Source: Deltaproteobacteria bacterium (GTDB taxonomy: Bacteria; Myxococcota; Kuafuiibacteriia; Kuafuiibacteriales; Kuafuiibacteriaceae). Taken from it: DNA of 64,000 bases. Made by a program: the position numbers and the translations under genes. Each line of letters opens with the position of its first letter. Position 1 is the first letter of the stretch. Below the pieces are notes generated by a model. It was not told the origin of the DNA, ran no database searches, and saw only the letters and a list, made by a program, of their open reading frames with translations. Positions 17,457 to 27,151 of this stretch are shown here, one piece after another. The stretch covers positions 310,001 through 374,000 of the forward strand of contig JACKEN010000001.1 in NCBI GenBank assembly GCA_020632995.1, in the 5' to 3' direction.

Positions 17457-18828
17457 AGGGGCCCTCGAGCGGCACCCCCATGTACGCGGCCTGGGCCGGG
17501 GTGAGCGTCGACAGCGCCGCCCCCAGGTGCGGCAGGTGGAGCCGCGCGACCTCCTCGTCGAGCGCCTTCGGGAGGCGGTGCACCCCCACCTCGTGTCGCC
17601 GCTGCCACAGGGCGAGCTGGGCGAGCACCTGGTTGGTGAAGCTGCACGACATCACGAAGGCGGGGTGGCCGGTGGCGCAGGCCAGGTTGACGAGCCGACC
17701 TTCGGCGAGCAGGTAGATCGCCTTGCCGTCCGCGAACGTGTAGCGGTCGACCCCCGGCTTCACCGCCTCGCGGGTCACCCCCGGAGCGGCGTTCAGGGCC
17801 GCCACCTGGATCTCGCAGTCGAAGTGCCCGATGTTGGCCACCACCGCGCCGCGCTTGGCCCGCGCGAGGTGGGCCACCGTCACCACGTCGCGGTTCCCGG
17901 TGGCGGTGACGATGAAGTCGGCGTGGGGGAGGGCGGCCTCGAGGGTCACCACCCGGTAGCCGCTCATGGCCGCCTGGAGGGCGCACAGCGGGTCCACCTC
18001 GGTGACCCACACCTGGCACCGGTGGGCGGCGAGGGCCTCGGCGCAGCCCTTGCCGACGTCGCCGAAGCCGCAGACCACCGCCACCTTCCCGCTCAGCATC
18101 AGGTCGGTGGCCCGCTTGAGGGCGTCGACCAGGGACTCCCGGCAGCCGTAGATGTTGTCGAGCTTGCTCTTGGTCACCGAGTCGTTGACGTTGATCGCCG
18201 GCACCCGCAGGCCACCTTGCGCGAACAGCGCCTCGAGGCGCCGCACCCCGGTGGTGGTCTCCTCGCTCACCCCCTTCAGGCGGGCGAGGGCGCGCCCGAA
18301 GAAGCCGGGGGTGGCGGCGAGGCGCGCCTCGATCTGCAACCAGCCCTGCCGCTCGTCCTCGCCCTCGGCCTCGGGGCGGGGCTCGCCCGCCTCCCGACGG
18401 GCCCCGGCGTGCAGGTACCAGGTGGCGTCGCCCCCGTCGTCCACGATGAGGTCGGGGCCCTCGCCGTCGGGGAACACCAGGGCGCGGTCCAACAGGCGCC
18501 AGTAGGTGGCGAGATCCACGCCCTTCTTGGCGAAGATCGGGAGGCCCGCGGCGGCGAGGGCGGCGGCCGCGGGGTCGTGGGTGGAGAACACGTTGCAGGA
18601 CGCCCAGCGCACCTCGGCCCCGAGCGCCACCAGGGTCTCGGCGAGGACCGCGGTCTCCACCGTGGCGTGCAGGCTCCCGCTGATCCGCGCCCCCGCGAGG
18701 GGCGGGTCGCCCTGGTGGCGGCGGCGCAGGGCCATCAGCCCCGGCATCTCCGCCTCGGCCTGGCGGATGGCCTCGCGGCCGGCCGCGGCCTGCTGGATGT
18801 CGGCGATTTCGTACTCGTGCTCGGACAT
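17431..18828 (-). CDS. ahcY: S-adenosylhomocysteine hydrolase
   Basis: A 465-residue enzyme of the activated-methyl cycle, splitting S-adenosylhomocysteine into adenosine and homocysteine with bound NAD. Diagnostic segments are 'GVSEETTTGVRRL', 'AINVNDSVTKSKLDN' (with the catalytic Lys and Asp region), the NAD Rossmann motif GFGDVGKGCAEAL, 'HPAFVMSCSFTNQVLAQ', and the C-terminal 'FKPEHYRY', whose Lys-Tyr tail reaches the neighbouring subunit's NAD site. Length is typical. The start at 18828 has an AGGAG ribosome-binding site just upstream; an in-frame extension to 18891 is not needed. The 3' end overlaps the histidine kinase gene tail to tail. Confidence 0.96.
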   Translation of the reverse strand: MSEHEYEIADIQQAAAGREAIRQAEAEMPGLMALRRRHQGDPPLAGARISGSLHATVETAVLAETLVALGAEVRWASCNVFSTHDPAAAALAAAGLPIFAKKGVDLATYWRLLDRALVFPDGEGPDLIVDDGGDATWYLHAGARREAGEPRPEAEGEDERQGWLQIEARLAATPGFFGRALARLKGVSEETTTGVRRLEALFAQGGLRVPAINVNDSVTKSKLDNIYGCRESLVDALKRATDLMLSGKVAVVCGFGDVGKGCAEALAAHRCQVWVTEVDPLCALQAAMSGYRVVTLEAALPHADFIVTATGNRDVVTVAHLARAKRGAVVANIGHFDCEIQVAALNAAPGVTREAVKPGVDRYTFADGKAIYLLAEGRLVNLACATGHPAFVMSCSFTNQVLAQLALWQRRHEVGVHRLPKALDEEVARLHLPHLGAALSTLTPAQAAYMGVPLEGPFKPEHYRY

Positions 18829-18922
18829 GGGGGCTCCTTCGCGTGCGTCGGGCGCACGCGGGCTGGGCGGACCCGGAGGTCCGCGGTTCATGCAGGACTG
18901 GTTGCGGGCGGGGCCGGCGGCC

Positions 18923-19600
18923 TCAGGCGTCCAGCACCACCACCCCGTGGGCGTCGACGCCCTCGGTGACCCGGGCGGTGGCGCCGATCCCGTCCGGGCA
19001 GCGCTCCGCTACCCTGGCGAGCAAAGTGAAGGCGGTGTTGACGGGCGCCCCGAGGATGTCGAGCGCCGCGTAGTCGGGGTGGCCGATCGTGCCGAGGTAG
19101 ATCTCGCCCGCGTCGAGGGCCACCACCAGGCCGGGGTGATCGACCTGGGCCCGGGCGGCGCGGGCCGCGCGGAGCGCCCGGGCCGCGGCCTCGGCCCCGG
19201 TGAAGAATGCGAGGAAGCCGTCACCCGTGTACTTCACCGGCACCCCACCCTCGTGACGCACCGCCTCGGTCACGGTGCCGTGGACGCCGTTGATCCACGC
19301 GGCGAGGGCCCGGGGGCCGTCGCGCTCGGCGCGGGCCGCGTAGCCCTCGACCCCGGTGACGAGCACGACCGCGGTGAAGGTCTCCCGCTCGAACGGCGCG
19401 CCCCCGAGGAGCCACTCCACGCTCACGTCGAGGAGGTGCGCGAGGGGCACGAGCAGGCTGATGTCGGGGGCGTTCTCGCCGCGCTCCCACTTCGACACCG
19501 CCTGGGGTGACAGGCGGAGGGCGGCGGCGACGTCGGCCTGCTTGAGGCCGCGCCGGTCGCGGCGGTTGCGGATGCGGGCGCCCAGGGCCAACAGGTCCAT
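18923..19600 (-). CDS. XRE regulator fused to a degenerate class III nucleotide-cyclase domain
   Basis: A 225-residue two-domain protein. Residues 6-60 are an XRE/Cro helix-turn-helix (ALGARIRNRRDRRGLKQADV, with the recognition helix in SPQAVSKWERG). Residues 74-225 resemble the class III adenylate/guanylate cyclase catalytic domain: 'FTAVVLVTGVEGYAARAE', then 'VPVKYTGDGFLAFF' with the second metal Asp (Asp127), then 'LDILGAPVNTAFTLLAR' in place of the G-xxVNxAARL motif. The first metal Asp is missing (VTGVEGY), and the transition-state Arg position is not evident, so catalysis is doubtful and the domain may bind a nucleotide to control DNA binding. It lies downstream of a secreted-protein gene and upstream of ahcY, all on the minus strand. 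Confidence 0.75.
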   Translation of the reverse strand: MDLLALGARIRNRRDRRGLKQADVAAALRLSPQAVSKWERGENAPDISLLVPLAHLLDVSVEWLLGGAPFERETFTAVVLVTGVEGYAARAERDGPRALAAWINGVHGTVTEAVRHEGGVPVKYTGDGFLAFFTGAEAAARALRAARAARAQVDHPGLVVALDAGEIYLGTIGHPDYAALDILGAPVNTAFTLLARVAERCPDGIGATARVTEGVDAHGVVVLDA

Positions 19601-19681
19601 GACGGCAAGGTAGCCCGCGGGGCGGGCCCTCGCCATGGCGCTGCGGTTGGATCTGGTGGCGAGGTGCTTGAGCGGTGCGGC

Positions 19682-21886
19682 TCAGTTGAGCTGGAAGGGG
19701 ATGCGCACCGTCCAGCCGGCGTTGCTGCTGTCGAGGAGCGTGATCACCCACTCCCAGTTGCCGGTGGGCGCGGTGGCGGGGAACGGCGCGAAGCCGATCA
19801 CGTGGCGGTGGCTCGACCCGTCGCCCGCGATCGGCGGGGTGAAGGTGCCGTAGCTGGCCATGTCGTAGACCGCGAGGGGGGCGAACTCGTTCCCGTTCTC
19901 CTCGGCCGTCATGTCGACCGCGATCGGGAACAGGGCGTTCTCGATGATCGGCCCGTCGGCGAAGTCGACGGTGGCGCCGGTGGTCGCGGTCCCGGTGCGC
20001 GGCACGAGCGTGAAGCCGAAGTACAAGGAGCGCTCGTTGTCGCCCGAGACGTCGGCCACCGTGAAGCTCTGGGCCATGGTGATGCCCCGCATGTTGGACG
20101 CGAGCCGCAGCTCGTTCGCGTAGTCCGGGTGGTGCGGCGTGTCGGGCCGCGTGACCACCGCGAAGCCGGTCCCCGGGCCGTTGGGGCCGTCGGCGCGCCG
20201 GACCGAGGAGTGCATCGGGGCCAGCCACTCGTCCACCAGCACGTCGGCGAGGATGGTGGAGTTGATGTCGATCGGGCCGGAGAACTGCACGAAGTCCGCG
20301 ATCGACCACTTGGGATCGCCGATCTCGAGCGGGCCGGTGATGCCGGTCAGGGCGGGGGTGGGGGTCACGACCCGCACCGTCAGGCTGTACTGCCCGGTGG
20401 AGTTCACCCCGCTGCCGCCGACCGCCAGGTAGTAGACGCCCGCTGCAAGGCCGCTTGCGAAGTTGTCGACGATGGGGTTGATCTCCGAGCAGGGCGAGAT
20501 GTTGGGCGCGGTGGTGTTGTCGGCGAAGCCGAGCTCGGTGCTGCCGTCCGAGTCGTAGAGCCGCAGGATGGTGTCGAAGCTGCAGCCCGACACCGCGTCG
20601 TAGCCGACCTGGGCGTAGAGGTACGCGCCCTCGGGCACCATGACCATGTACCAATCCGTGTCGGTGAGGTCGGAGACGGTGCCGCGCACCGGGCGCCCGT
20701 CGGGGTTGAGCGGGATGGCCTGCGGGGCGCTGTCGTTGGGCTCGTTGTCATCGAAGCCCAGCTCGATGGTCTTGGTCTGGGTGGTGTCCTGCACCGGGTT
20801 GGTGGCCACCAGGGTCACCTGGGACCGCCCGGTGACGTTGAACTGGAAGGTCCCGGAGGTCTGGGTGCGCGGGAAGTTGGCCACGTCGCGCCCGTTGAGC
20901 TGCAGGTTGGTGCTGTCGGCGTGCGCGGTGTCCCAGGTGATGGTCGCGACGGTGGAGGCCTGGGTGTAGGCGAGCGGGCTCAGGTCGAAGGTGAGGATCT
21001 CCGGCACGTCGAGGCCGTTGACCACCAGCTCCTGGGTCACCACCACGTCGTCCTCGCTCTTGGCCTCGAGGACGAAGGTGTTCACGTCCTCGGTCACGGT
21101 GATGCGCACGTTCCCGGTGGGGACGCCGTTCGTGGTGTAGGGCCGCGCGACCACCCCGTTCAAGGTGATCTGGACCTCGGTGGCCTTCTCGAGCTCCCAC
21201 CGCAGCTGGGCCCGGTTGCCCTTGGCCACGTTGGTGCTGGAGGCGCTGAAGTCGACGATGATCGGGGTGTCGATGATCTGGTTGACGGTGATCGTCACCG
21301 TCTTCTCGTCCATCCCCGACGCGCCACGCACCGAGAGGGTGTAGGTGGCGGTGCCGTCGGCGCCCGCCTCGGGCACGACCTGGACCGAGCCCTCGGCCAG
21401 GGCCTCGTCGTGCACGGTGACGTCCGCGGCGTCCTTGATCACCACCTCGGTGGGGACCTCGCCCCCGATCCGCCACGCGAGGGTCACCGGCTGGTCCTCG
21501 TCGACGGTGGCGGGGGTCGCGGTGAACTCCGCGATGCGGATGCCGGCCACCCCGAGGATCGAGGCGGTCTCGGTGGCGCTCTTGCCGGACTCGCTGTTCA
21601 CCGCGGTGAGGGTGAACGCCAGTGCGGTGTCGATCGGGCTGGAGTCGACCGAGCCGCTGGCCCGGCCATCGTCGGTGATCAGGGCGGCGGTGCCCTGGAG
21701 GATCGTGATCTTGTCGGCCCCGGTGACATCCCAGGCCACCTGGATGACCTCGCCCGCCGACACCGTGTTCTTGCTCAGCGTGAAGCTGTTGATGACGGGC
21801 TGGACGTCGTTCGTCTTCTCCCCGCCGCAGGCGGCCAGGAGGAGGGTCAGGGCGGGGAGGGCGGAGAGTCGAGAAATTGCGCGCAT
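19682..21886 (-). CDS. Surface lipoprotein with Ig-like repeats and a PPC-like domain
   Basis: A 734-residue exported lipoprotein; the signal peptide ends at LLLAACGG (lipobox LAAC). The mature protein has five or so consecutive Ig-like beta-sandwich units of about 90 residues, recognisable by recurring 'TFTLTAVNSES', 'TYTLSVRG' and 'TFVLEAKSEDD' strands. A bacterial pre-peptidase C-terminal (PPC)-type domain follows, starting DNEPNDSAPQAIPL and containing 'DTDWYMVMVPEGAYL' and 'AGVYYLAVGGSG'. A final beta domain ends FQLN. No catalytic centre was seen; it may bind surface polymers or act as an adhesin, which is inference. A 16-base perfect palindrome lies just upstream of its start codon. 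Confidence 0.75.
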   Translation of the reverse strand: MRAISRLSALPALTLLLAACGGEKTNDVQPVINSFTLSKNTVSAGEVIQVAWDVTGADKITILQGTAALITDDGRASGSVDSSPIDTALAFTLTAVNSESGKSATETASILGVAGIRIAEFTATPATVDEDQPVTLAWRIGGEVPTEVVIKDAADVTVHDEALAEGSVQVVPEAGADGTATYTLSVRGASGMDEKTVTITVNQIIDTPIIVDFSASSTNVAKGNRAQLRWELEKATEVQITLNGVVARPYTTNGVPTGNVRITVTEDVNTFVLEAKSEDDVVVTQELVVNGLDVPEILTFDLSPLAYTQASTVATITWDTAHADSTNLQLNGRDVANFPRTQTSGTFQFNVTGRSQVTLVATNPVQDTTQTKTIELGFDDNEPNDSAPQAIPLNPDGRPVRGTVSDLTDTDWYMVMVPEGAYLYAQVGYDAVSGCSFDTILRLYDSDGSTELGFADNTTAPNISPCSEINPIVDNFASGLAAGVYYLAVGGSGVNSTGQYSLTVRVVTPTPALTGITGPLEIGDPKWSIADFVQFSGPIDINSTILADVLVDEWLAPMHSSVRRADGPNGPGTGFAVVTRPDTPHHPDYANELRLASNMRGITMAQSFTVADVSGDNERSLYFGFTLVPRTGTATTGATVDFADGPIIENALFPIAVDMTAEENGNEFAPLAVYDMASYGTFTPPIAGDGSSHRHVIGFAPFPATAPTGNWEWVITLLDSSNAGWTVRIPFQLN

Positions 21887-21906
21887 GTGAGGTCCCTCGG
21901 CCCCGG

Positions 21907-21922
21907 TCGGTCGATCGACCGA
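21907..21922. promoter_or_regulatory. 16-bp perfect palindrome upstream of the Ig-repeat lipoprotein
   Basis: The sequence TCGGTCGATCGACCGA is self-complementary over all 16 bases. It lies 21-36 bases upstream of the lipoprotein start (minus strand), in the about 200-base divergent region shared with nuoG. Position and symmetry fit a dimeric repressor operator, but no regulator is identified. Confidence 0.45.
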
Positions 21923-22094
21923 GGTGCCACACCAAACCGTCGACCCGGGGTCGGAGTCAATGTGTCCCTACGCCGTGTTGTGAGCTGATGGGTTTACCCG
22001 AATAGGGGCTCCTGGCCGACCACGGATGATTCACGGTCTCCGGGCCGCGGAAAGCCTTGCGATAATCGGCGTGAGAGTCCAAATAGGGCGCGTC

Positions 22095-23717
22095 ATGCCG
22101 AAGCTCACCATCGACGGTCAGGAGCTGGACGTCGCCCCCGGCACCAGCATCATCCAGGCCGCCACGTCGGCGGGGATCGATATCCCCTTCTACTGCTGGC
22201 ATCCGCGGCTCTCGGTGGCCGCCAACTGCCGCATGTGCCTGGTCGAGGTCGAGAAGGCCCCCAAGCTCCTGCCTGCCTGCGAGGTCCAGGTCCGCGACGG
22301 GATGGTGGTCAACACCAAGTCCGACAAGGTCCTCGATGCGCGCAAGGCGGTGATGGAGTTCATGCTCGTCAACCACCCGATCGACTGCCCGATCTGCGAC
22401 CAGGCCGGCGAGTGCAAGCTCCAGAACTACTACATGAAGCACGACCAGACCGGGACTCGCTTCGACGAGACCAAGGTCGTGAAGAACAAGGCGGTGGAGC
22501 TCGGCCCGCAGGTGGTGCTGGACGAGGAGCGCTGCATCAACTGCACGCGCTGCGTCCGCTTCATGGAGGAGGTCGCCAAGAACCCGCAGCTCGGCCAGTT
22601 CGACCGCGGTGACCGCGCGGTGATCGGCACCTTCCCCGGCCAGCCGCTCGACGACCCGTACAGCATGAACACGGTCGAGATCTGCCCGGTGGGCGCGCTG
22701 ACCTCCCGTGACTTCCGCTTCAAGGTGCGCAGCTGGTTCCTCAAGCACGAGGAGAGCGTGTGCGCGGGCTGCGCGCGCGGCTGCAACATCATCGTCGATC
22801 ACTACGAGAACGAGGTGCAGCGCTACCGCTCTCGTGACAACGCCGACGTCAACCAGGGCTGGCTCTGCGACGACGGGCGCCTCTCGTACAAGCGCATCCA
22901 CGACCCCGACACCCAGATCACCGTGCCCCACGAGCGCGCGTCGGACGGCCGCATGGTCCCGATCAGCTGGGAGCAGGCCAAGGCGCGGCTGGCCGAGCTG
23001 CTCGGCCCGCACGTGGGCGAGACCGACGGGACGTTGGGCCTGGCCCTGTCCGCCCAGCTCACCACCGAGGGCGTCACCTCGTTCGTGGAGCTGGCGGAGC
23101 GCGTGCTCCAGGTCGACACCTACGCGATCATCGGCCGGGCCGACTGGTCGGCGGACAAGCTCCTGAAGGTGGCCGATCGCAACCCGAACCGGGCCGGCGC
23201 GGAGCTGGTGCTCGAGGGCTACAGCATCTTCGACGAGGGCGCGGGCGGGCTGCAGAAGGCGATGGAGAAGGGCGAGGTGAAGACGCTCCTGTTCGCCGGC
23301 ACCGACTACCCCGACGCCAACGAAGGCTGGAAGGCGGCGCTCGAGAAGGTCACCGTGGTGGCCTGGGCCAGCAACTGGGACGACACCGCGAACGCGGCCA
23401 ACCTGGTGCTCCCGCTCGCCTCCTTCGCGGAGCAGGACGGCACCTTCGTGAACTTCCAGGGCCGCATGCAGCGCATCAAGCGCGCGCTGAAGCCGGTGAA
23501 CGGCAGGAAGCCCGCGGTCGAGGCGGCGGCCTACACCGCCGACGTGCTCGGGGCGGCCAAGGACTGGAACATCCGGAACTGGGTGAGCGCCTTCAAGGAG
23601 CTGAAGAAGCACACCAACCTGCTGAAGGACGTCCAGCCCCTCTCCCTGGGGCCGTGGGGCGTGTTGTTGGAGGCCGAGGACGATTCGGCCGCGGCGGAAG
23701 AGAGCGCGGCCAGCTAG
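22095..23717 (+). CDS. nuoG: NADH-quinone oxidoreductase subunit G (short form)
   Basis: A 540-residue iron-sulfur subunit of respiratory complex I, in the peripheral arm. The ferredoxin domain has cysteines in FYCWHPRL and NCRMCLVEV (2Fe-2S cluster). The His-Cys3 4Fe-4S motif is HPIDCPICDQAGEC, and a further 4Fe-4S set is CINCTRCVRF with EICPVGAL. The molybdopterin-oxidoreductase-like part begins with 'CAGCARGCNIIV' and is short: E. coli NuoG has over 900 residues, so much of the non-catalytic C-terminal domain is missing. The start is the ATG giving MPKLTIDGQ; an open upstream extension is rejected. nuoH follows after 27 bases and nuoI after that. Confidence 0.9.
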   Translation: MPKLTIDGQELDVAPGTSIIQAATSAGIDIPFYCWHPRLSVAANCRMCLVEVEKAPKLLPACEVQVRDGMVVNTKSDKVLDARKAVMEFMLVNHPIDCPICDQAGECKLQNYYMKHDQTGTRFDETKVVKNKAVELGPQVVLDEERCINCTRCVRFMEEVAKNPQLGQFDRGDRAVIGTFPGQPLDDPYSMNTVEICPVGALTSRDFRFKVRSWFLKHEESVCAGCARGCNIIVDHYENEVQRYRSRDNADVNQGWLCDDGRLSYKRIHDPDTQITVPHERASDGRMVPISWEQAKARLAELLGPHVGETDGTLGLALSAQLTTEGVTSFVELAERVLQVDTYAIIGRADWSADKLLKVADRNPNRAGAELVLEGYSIFDEGAGGLQKAMEKGEVKTLLFAGTDYPDANEGWKAALEKVTVVAWASNWDDTANAANLVLPLASFAEQDGTFVNFQGRMQRIKRALKPVNGRKPAVEAAAYTADVLGAAKDWNIRNWVSAFKELKKHTNLLKDVQPLSLGPWGVLLEAEDDSAAAEESAAS

Positions 23718-23744
23718 GTCGAGCGGTCAAGGTCAGGAACACCC

Positions 23745-24863
23745 ATGGACTACTCGTTTCTCTGGAACCTCGTCACGATCGTGATCATGTTCGCCATCCT
23801 GGTGGGGCTGGCGGGGCCGCTCACCTGGGCGGAGCGCCGTCAGTCGGCCATGATCCAGGACCGCGTCGGCCCGAACCGCGCGGGCATCGACCTGTTCGGC
23901 AAGCGGATCACCGTGCTGGGGCTGATGCACCCGGTGGCGGACGCCATCAAGATGATCACGAAGGAGGACACCATGAACATCAGGGTGGACCGCCTTCTGT
24001 ACAACCTGGCGCCGATCATCTCGCTGATGCCCGCCCTGGTGACCTTCGCGGTGGTGCCCTTCGGGCCCGACATCCACTGGGGGGACGCGGTGCTGCCCTT
24101 GCAGGTGGCCCGCCTCGACGCTGGCGCCCTGTACGTGTTCGCGGTGAGCTCCCTCGCGGTGTTCGGCGTGACCCTGGCCGGGTACGCCTCGGCAAGCCGC
24201 CTTGCGATGATGGGCGGCCTGCGCGCCTCGGCCCAGATGATCTCGTACGAGGTCACGATGGGCCTGTCGATCATGGGCCTGTTCCTGGTCTACGGGACGC
24301 TGGAGCCCTACGCGATGGTGCTCGAGCAGGGTGAGCTCCTCGGCGGCTGGCTGCCCGGCTGGGGCATCATCCGGCAGCCGGTGGCCTTCATCCTGTTCCT
24401 CACCGCGGCGATCGCCGAGAACAAGCGCGTGCCCTTCGACCTCGCCGAGGGCGAGTCCGAGATCGTGGGCTACTTCGTCGAGTACTCGGGCATGAAGTTC
24501 GGCATGTTCTTCATGGCGGAGTACATCGAGGTCATCGTGGTGGCGGGCCTGCTGACCACGTACTTCTTCGGCGGCTGGCAGGTGCCCTACCTGATGGACG
24601 CAGGCTACGCGGGCCTGAGCACCGCGGGCTTCGTGTTCCCGGGCGGCGGGGTGTGGGAGATCGGCGAGGTCGCGGCCACCGTGCTCCGGGTGGGCGCCTT
24701 CCTCTTCAAGCTCCTGTTCTTCCTGTGGTTCCAGCTGATGATCCGCTGGACCCTGCCCCGGTTCCGCTACGACCAGGTGATGAACCTCGGTTGGCGGAAG
24801 CTCCTGCCCCTGTCACTGTTGAACCTGGTGATCACCGCGGCGGTGGTCCTGATGATCCACTGA
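23745..24863 (+). CDS. nuoH: NADH-quinone oxidoreductase subunit H
   Basis: A 372-residue membrane subunit of complex I, forming much of the quinone chamber. It has about eight transmembrane helices; diagnostic loops are 'ERRQSAMIQDRVGPNRAG', 'KEDTMN', 'YASASRLAMMGGLRAS', 'ISYEV' and the strongly conserved 'IAENKRVPFDLAEGESE' followed by 'GYFVEYSGMKFGMFF'. The last loop contains the acidic residues thought to link quinone binding to proton movement. It lies between nuoG and nuoI with short gaps, a normal operon order. Confidence 0.96.
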   Translation: MDYSFLWNLVTIVIMFAILVGLAGPLTWAERRQSAMIQDRVGPNRAGIDLFGKRITVLGLMHPVADAIKMITKEDTMNIRVDRLLYNLAPIISLMPALVTFAVVPFGPDIHWGDAVLPLQVARLDAGALYVFAVSSLAVFGVTLAGYASASRLAMMGGLRASAQMISYEVTMGLSIMGLFLVYGTLEPYAMVLEQGELLGGWLPGWGIIRQPVAFILFLTAAIAENKRVPFDLAEGESEIVGYFVEYSGMKFGMFFMAEYIEVIVVAGLLTTYFFGGWQVPYLMDAGYAGLSTAGFVFPGGGVWEIGEVAATVLRVGAFLFKLLFFLWFQLMIRWTLPRFRYDQVMNLGWRKLLPLSLLNLVITAAVVLMIH

Positions 24864-24873
24864 GGCCAATCCC

Positions 24874-25557
<684 letters not shown>

Positions 25558-25580
25558 GGCTCGGGCCTCCCGAGGGCGTC

Positions 25581-26003
25581 ATGGACCTGTCGCTTCCGGG
25601 AGGCGTGGTGATCCCCGAGGGGGAGATCGGGCTGGAGTACAGCCGCGCCGGCGGCCCAGGCGGCCAGCACGTCAACAAGACCGAGACCCGGGTGACGCTC
25701 CGCTGGTCGGTGGCGTCGAGCCCCTCCCTGCCCGACACGGTGCGCGAGAAGCTCCTCATGCGCCTGGCCGCGCGCCTCACCAAGGACGGTGAGCTCCTGG
25801 TCAGCGTGGACACCCACCGCGAGCGCCCCCGGAACCTGGCCCTGGCCTACGAACGCATGCAGGCCATCCTGCAGAACGCGCTCAAGGAGCAGAAGAAGCG
25901 GCGGCCGACCAAGCCCTCCAAGGGGGCCAAGGAGCGGCGGCTGAAGGCCAAGAAGCAGACGGCGGAGAAGAAGCAGGGGCGGCGCTCGCCCGACCACGAC
26001 TAG
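25581..26003 (+). CDS. arfB: ArfB/YaeJ-type peptidyl-tRNA hydrolase for ribosome rescue
   Basis: A 140-residue, GGQ-containing class I release-factor homologue without the codon-reading domain. The catalytic loop is AGGPGGQHVNKTETRV, and 'LTKDGELLVSVDTHRERPRN' is the RF-like beta segment that follows. The basic C-terminal tail (about residues 105-140, RRPTKPSKGAKERRLKAKK) is the element that enters the empty mRNA channel of stalled ribosomes in this family. It releases nascent chains from ribosomes lacking a stop codon. It follows nuoI closely but is functionally separate. The start is the ATG giving MDLSLPGG. Confidence 0.92.
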   Translation: MDLSLPGGVVIPEGEIGLEYSRAGGPGGQHVNKTETRVTLRWSVASSPSLPDTVREKLLMRLAARLTKDGELLVSVDTHRERPRNLALAYERMQAILQNALKEQKKRRPTKPSKGAKERRLKAKKQTAEKKQGRRSPDHD

Positions 26004-26011
26004 CGCCGGCG

Positions 26012-27106
26012 CTAGAGCGCGAGCACGTCTTCCACCTCTTGGAAGACCTTCTTGCGCCACTTCACGAAGGGGCTGGAGCCGTCGAGCATCGCCCTGGTCT
26101 CGGTGAGCACCCGATCGATGTCGACCAGGGAGCACTGGGGGTCGCCGGCCGGCTTGACCATCCCCTCGGGCATCCCGATCGGCGGCAACCAGGCCGCCAT
26201 CATCCGCGTCTCGCCCGACAAGAGGGCCTGCACCGCCACGTTGGCGAGGCGGGAGGCGATCTGGCGGTCGAGGGCGGAGGGCCGGCCGCCGCGCACCACG
26301 TGCCCGAGCACGGTGACCCGGGTCTCGGTCTTCACGTGGTGGCCGAGCTCCGCCTTCACCTTGGCGTCGAGGAGCTCCTGCAGGCGATCGGTGGTGATGC
26401 GCACCCCCTCGGCCTTGATGACCAGCACCTTCTTGGAGCGGCCCTCGCGGCGGTGCGCGGTGATCACCGCCCTCGCCACGGTGTCCACGATCTCGTCCTC
26501 GCTCTTGTCCATCTCGGGGAAGAGCACCGCGTTGGCGGCGGACGCGATGGCGGACGTCATGGCCAGGTAGCCGCAGTCGCGGCCCATCACCTCGACGATG
26601 AACGTGCGATCGTGGGCAGACGCGGTGTCGCTGATCTTGTCGCAGGCGTCGACGATGGTGTTGATCGCGGTGTCGACCCCGATCGCGAGGCGGGTGACGC
26701 CCACGTCGTTGTCGATCGAGGCGGGCAGCCCGATCGCCTTGAGGCCGGTGGTGTTCTCGGCCGGGTCGGTGATCGCCTGCATGCCGGTGAGCGACCCGTT
26801 CCCGCCGATCACCACCAGGCCCTCGATCCCCGCCGCGGCGAGGTGGGCCCGAGCCTCGTCGCGAACCGGGCGCTCGTGGAAGGCAAGGCATCTTGCGGAC
26901 CCGAGCATGGTGCCGCCGTCCCGGATGATGCTCGCCACCTCCTTGGGCAGCAGCGGCACCAGCTCCCCCGCCACCAGGCCCTCGTAGCCGTGCATCACCC
27001 CGAACACCTCGGCCCCCTTGCCGACCCCGAGCAGGGTCGCGGCCCGGATCGCGGCGTTCATGCCGGGGGCGTCCCCCCCGCTGGTCAGGATGGCGAAGCG
27101 CTTCAT
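26012..27106 (-). CDS. pfkA: 6-phosphofructokinase
   Basis: A 364-residue glycolytic kinase (fructose 6-phosphate to fructose 1,6-bisphosphate). Motifs: the phosphate-binding start ILTSGGDAPGMNAAIR, 'GTMLGSAR', 'VVIGGNGSLTG', the sugar site 'GLPASIDNDV', 'EVMGRDCGYLA', and 'VLGHVVRGGRPSALDR'. The residue equivalent to E. coli Gly104 is glycine, and the Lys124 position appears to be Gly, which points to ATP rather than pyrophosphate as donor. The normally Asp residue before it (GGDGS) is Asn here. It is convergent with arfB (gap of eight bases) and diverges from the GNAT gene. Confidence 0.93.
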   Translation of the reverse strand: MKRFAILTSGGDAPGMNAAIRAATLLGVGKGAEVFGVMHGYEGLVAGELVPLLPKEVASIIRDGGTMLGSARCLAFHERPVRDEARAHLAAAGIEGLVVIGGNGSLTGMQAITDPAENTTGLKAIGLPASIDNDVGVTRLAIGVDTAINTIVDACDKISDTASAHDRTFIVEVMGRDCGYLAMTSAIASAANAVLFPEMDKSEDEIVDTVARAVITAHRREGRSKKVLVIKAEGVRITTDRLQELLDAKVKAELGHHVKTETRVTVLGHVVRGGRPSALDRQIASRLANVAVQALLSGETRMMAAWLPPIGMPEGMVKPAGDPQCSLVDIDRVLTETRAMLDGSSPFVKWRKKVFQEVEDVLAL

Positions 27107-27151
27107 CCCCGCATCTTTTCCTCAACCCCCCGACCCGGTAAAGCGGTGGGC

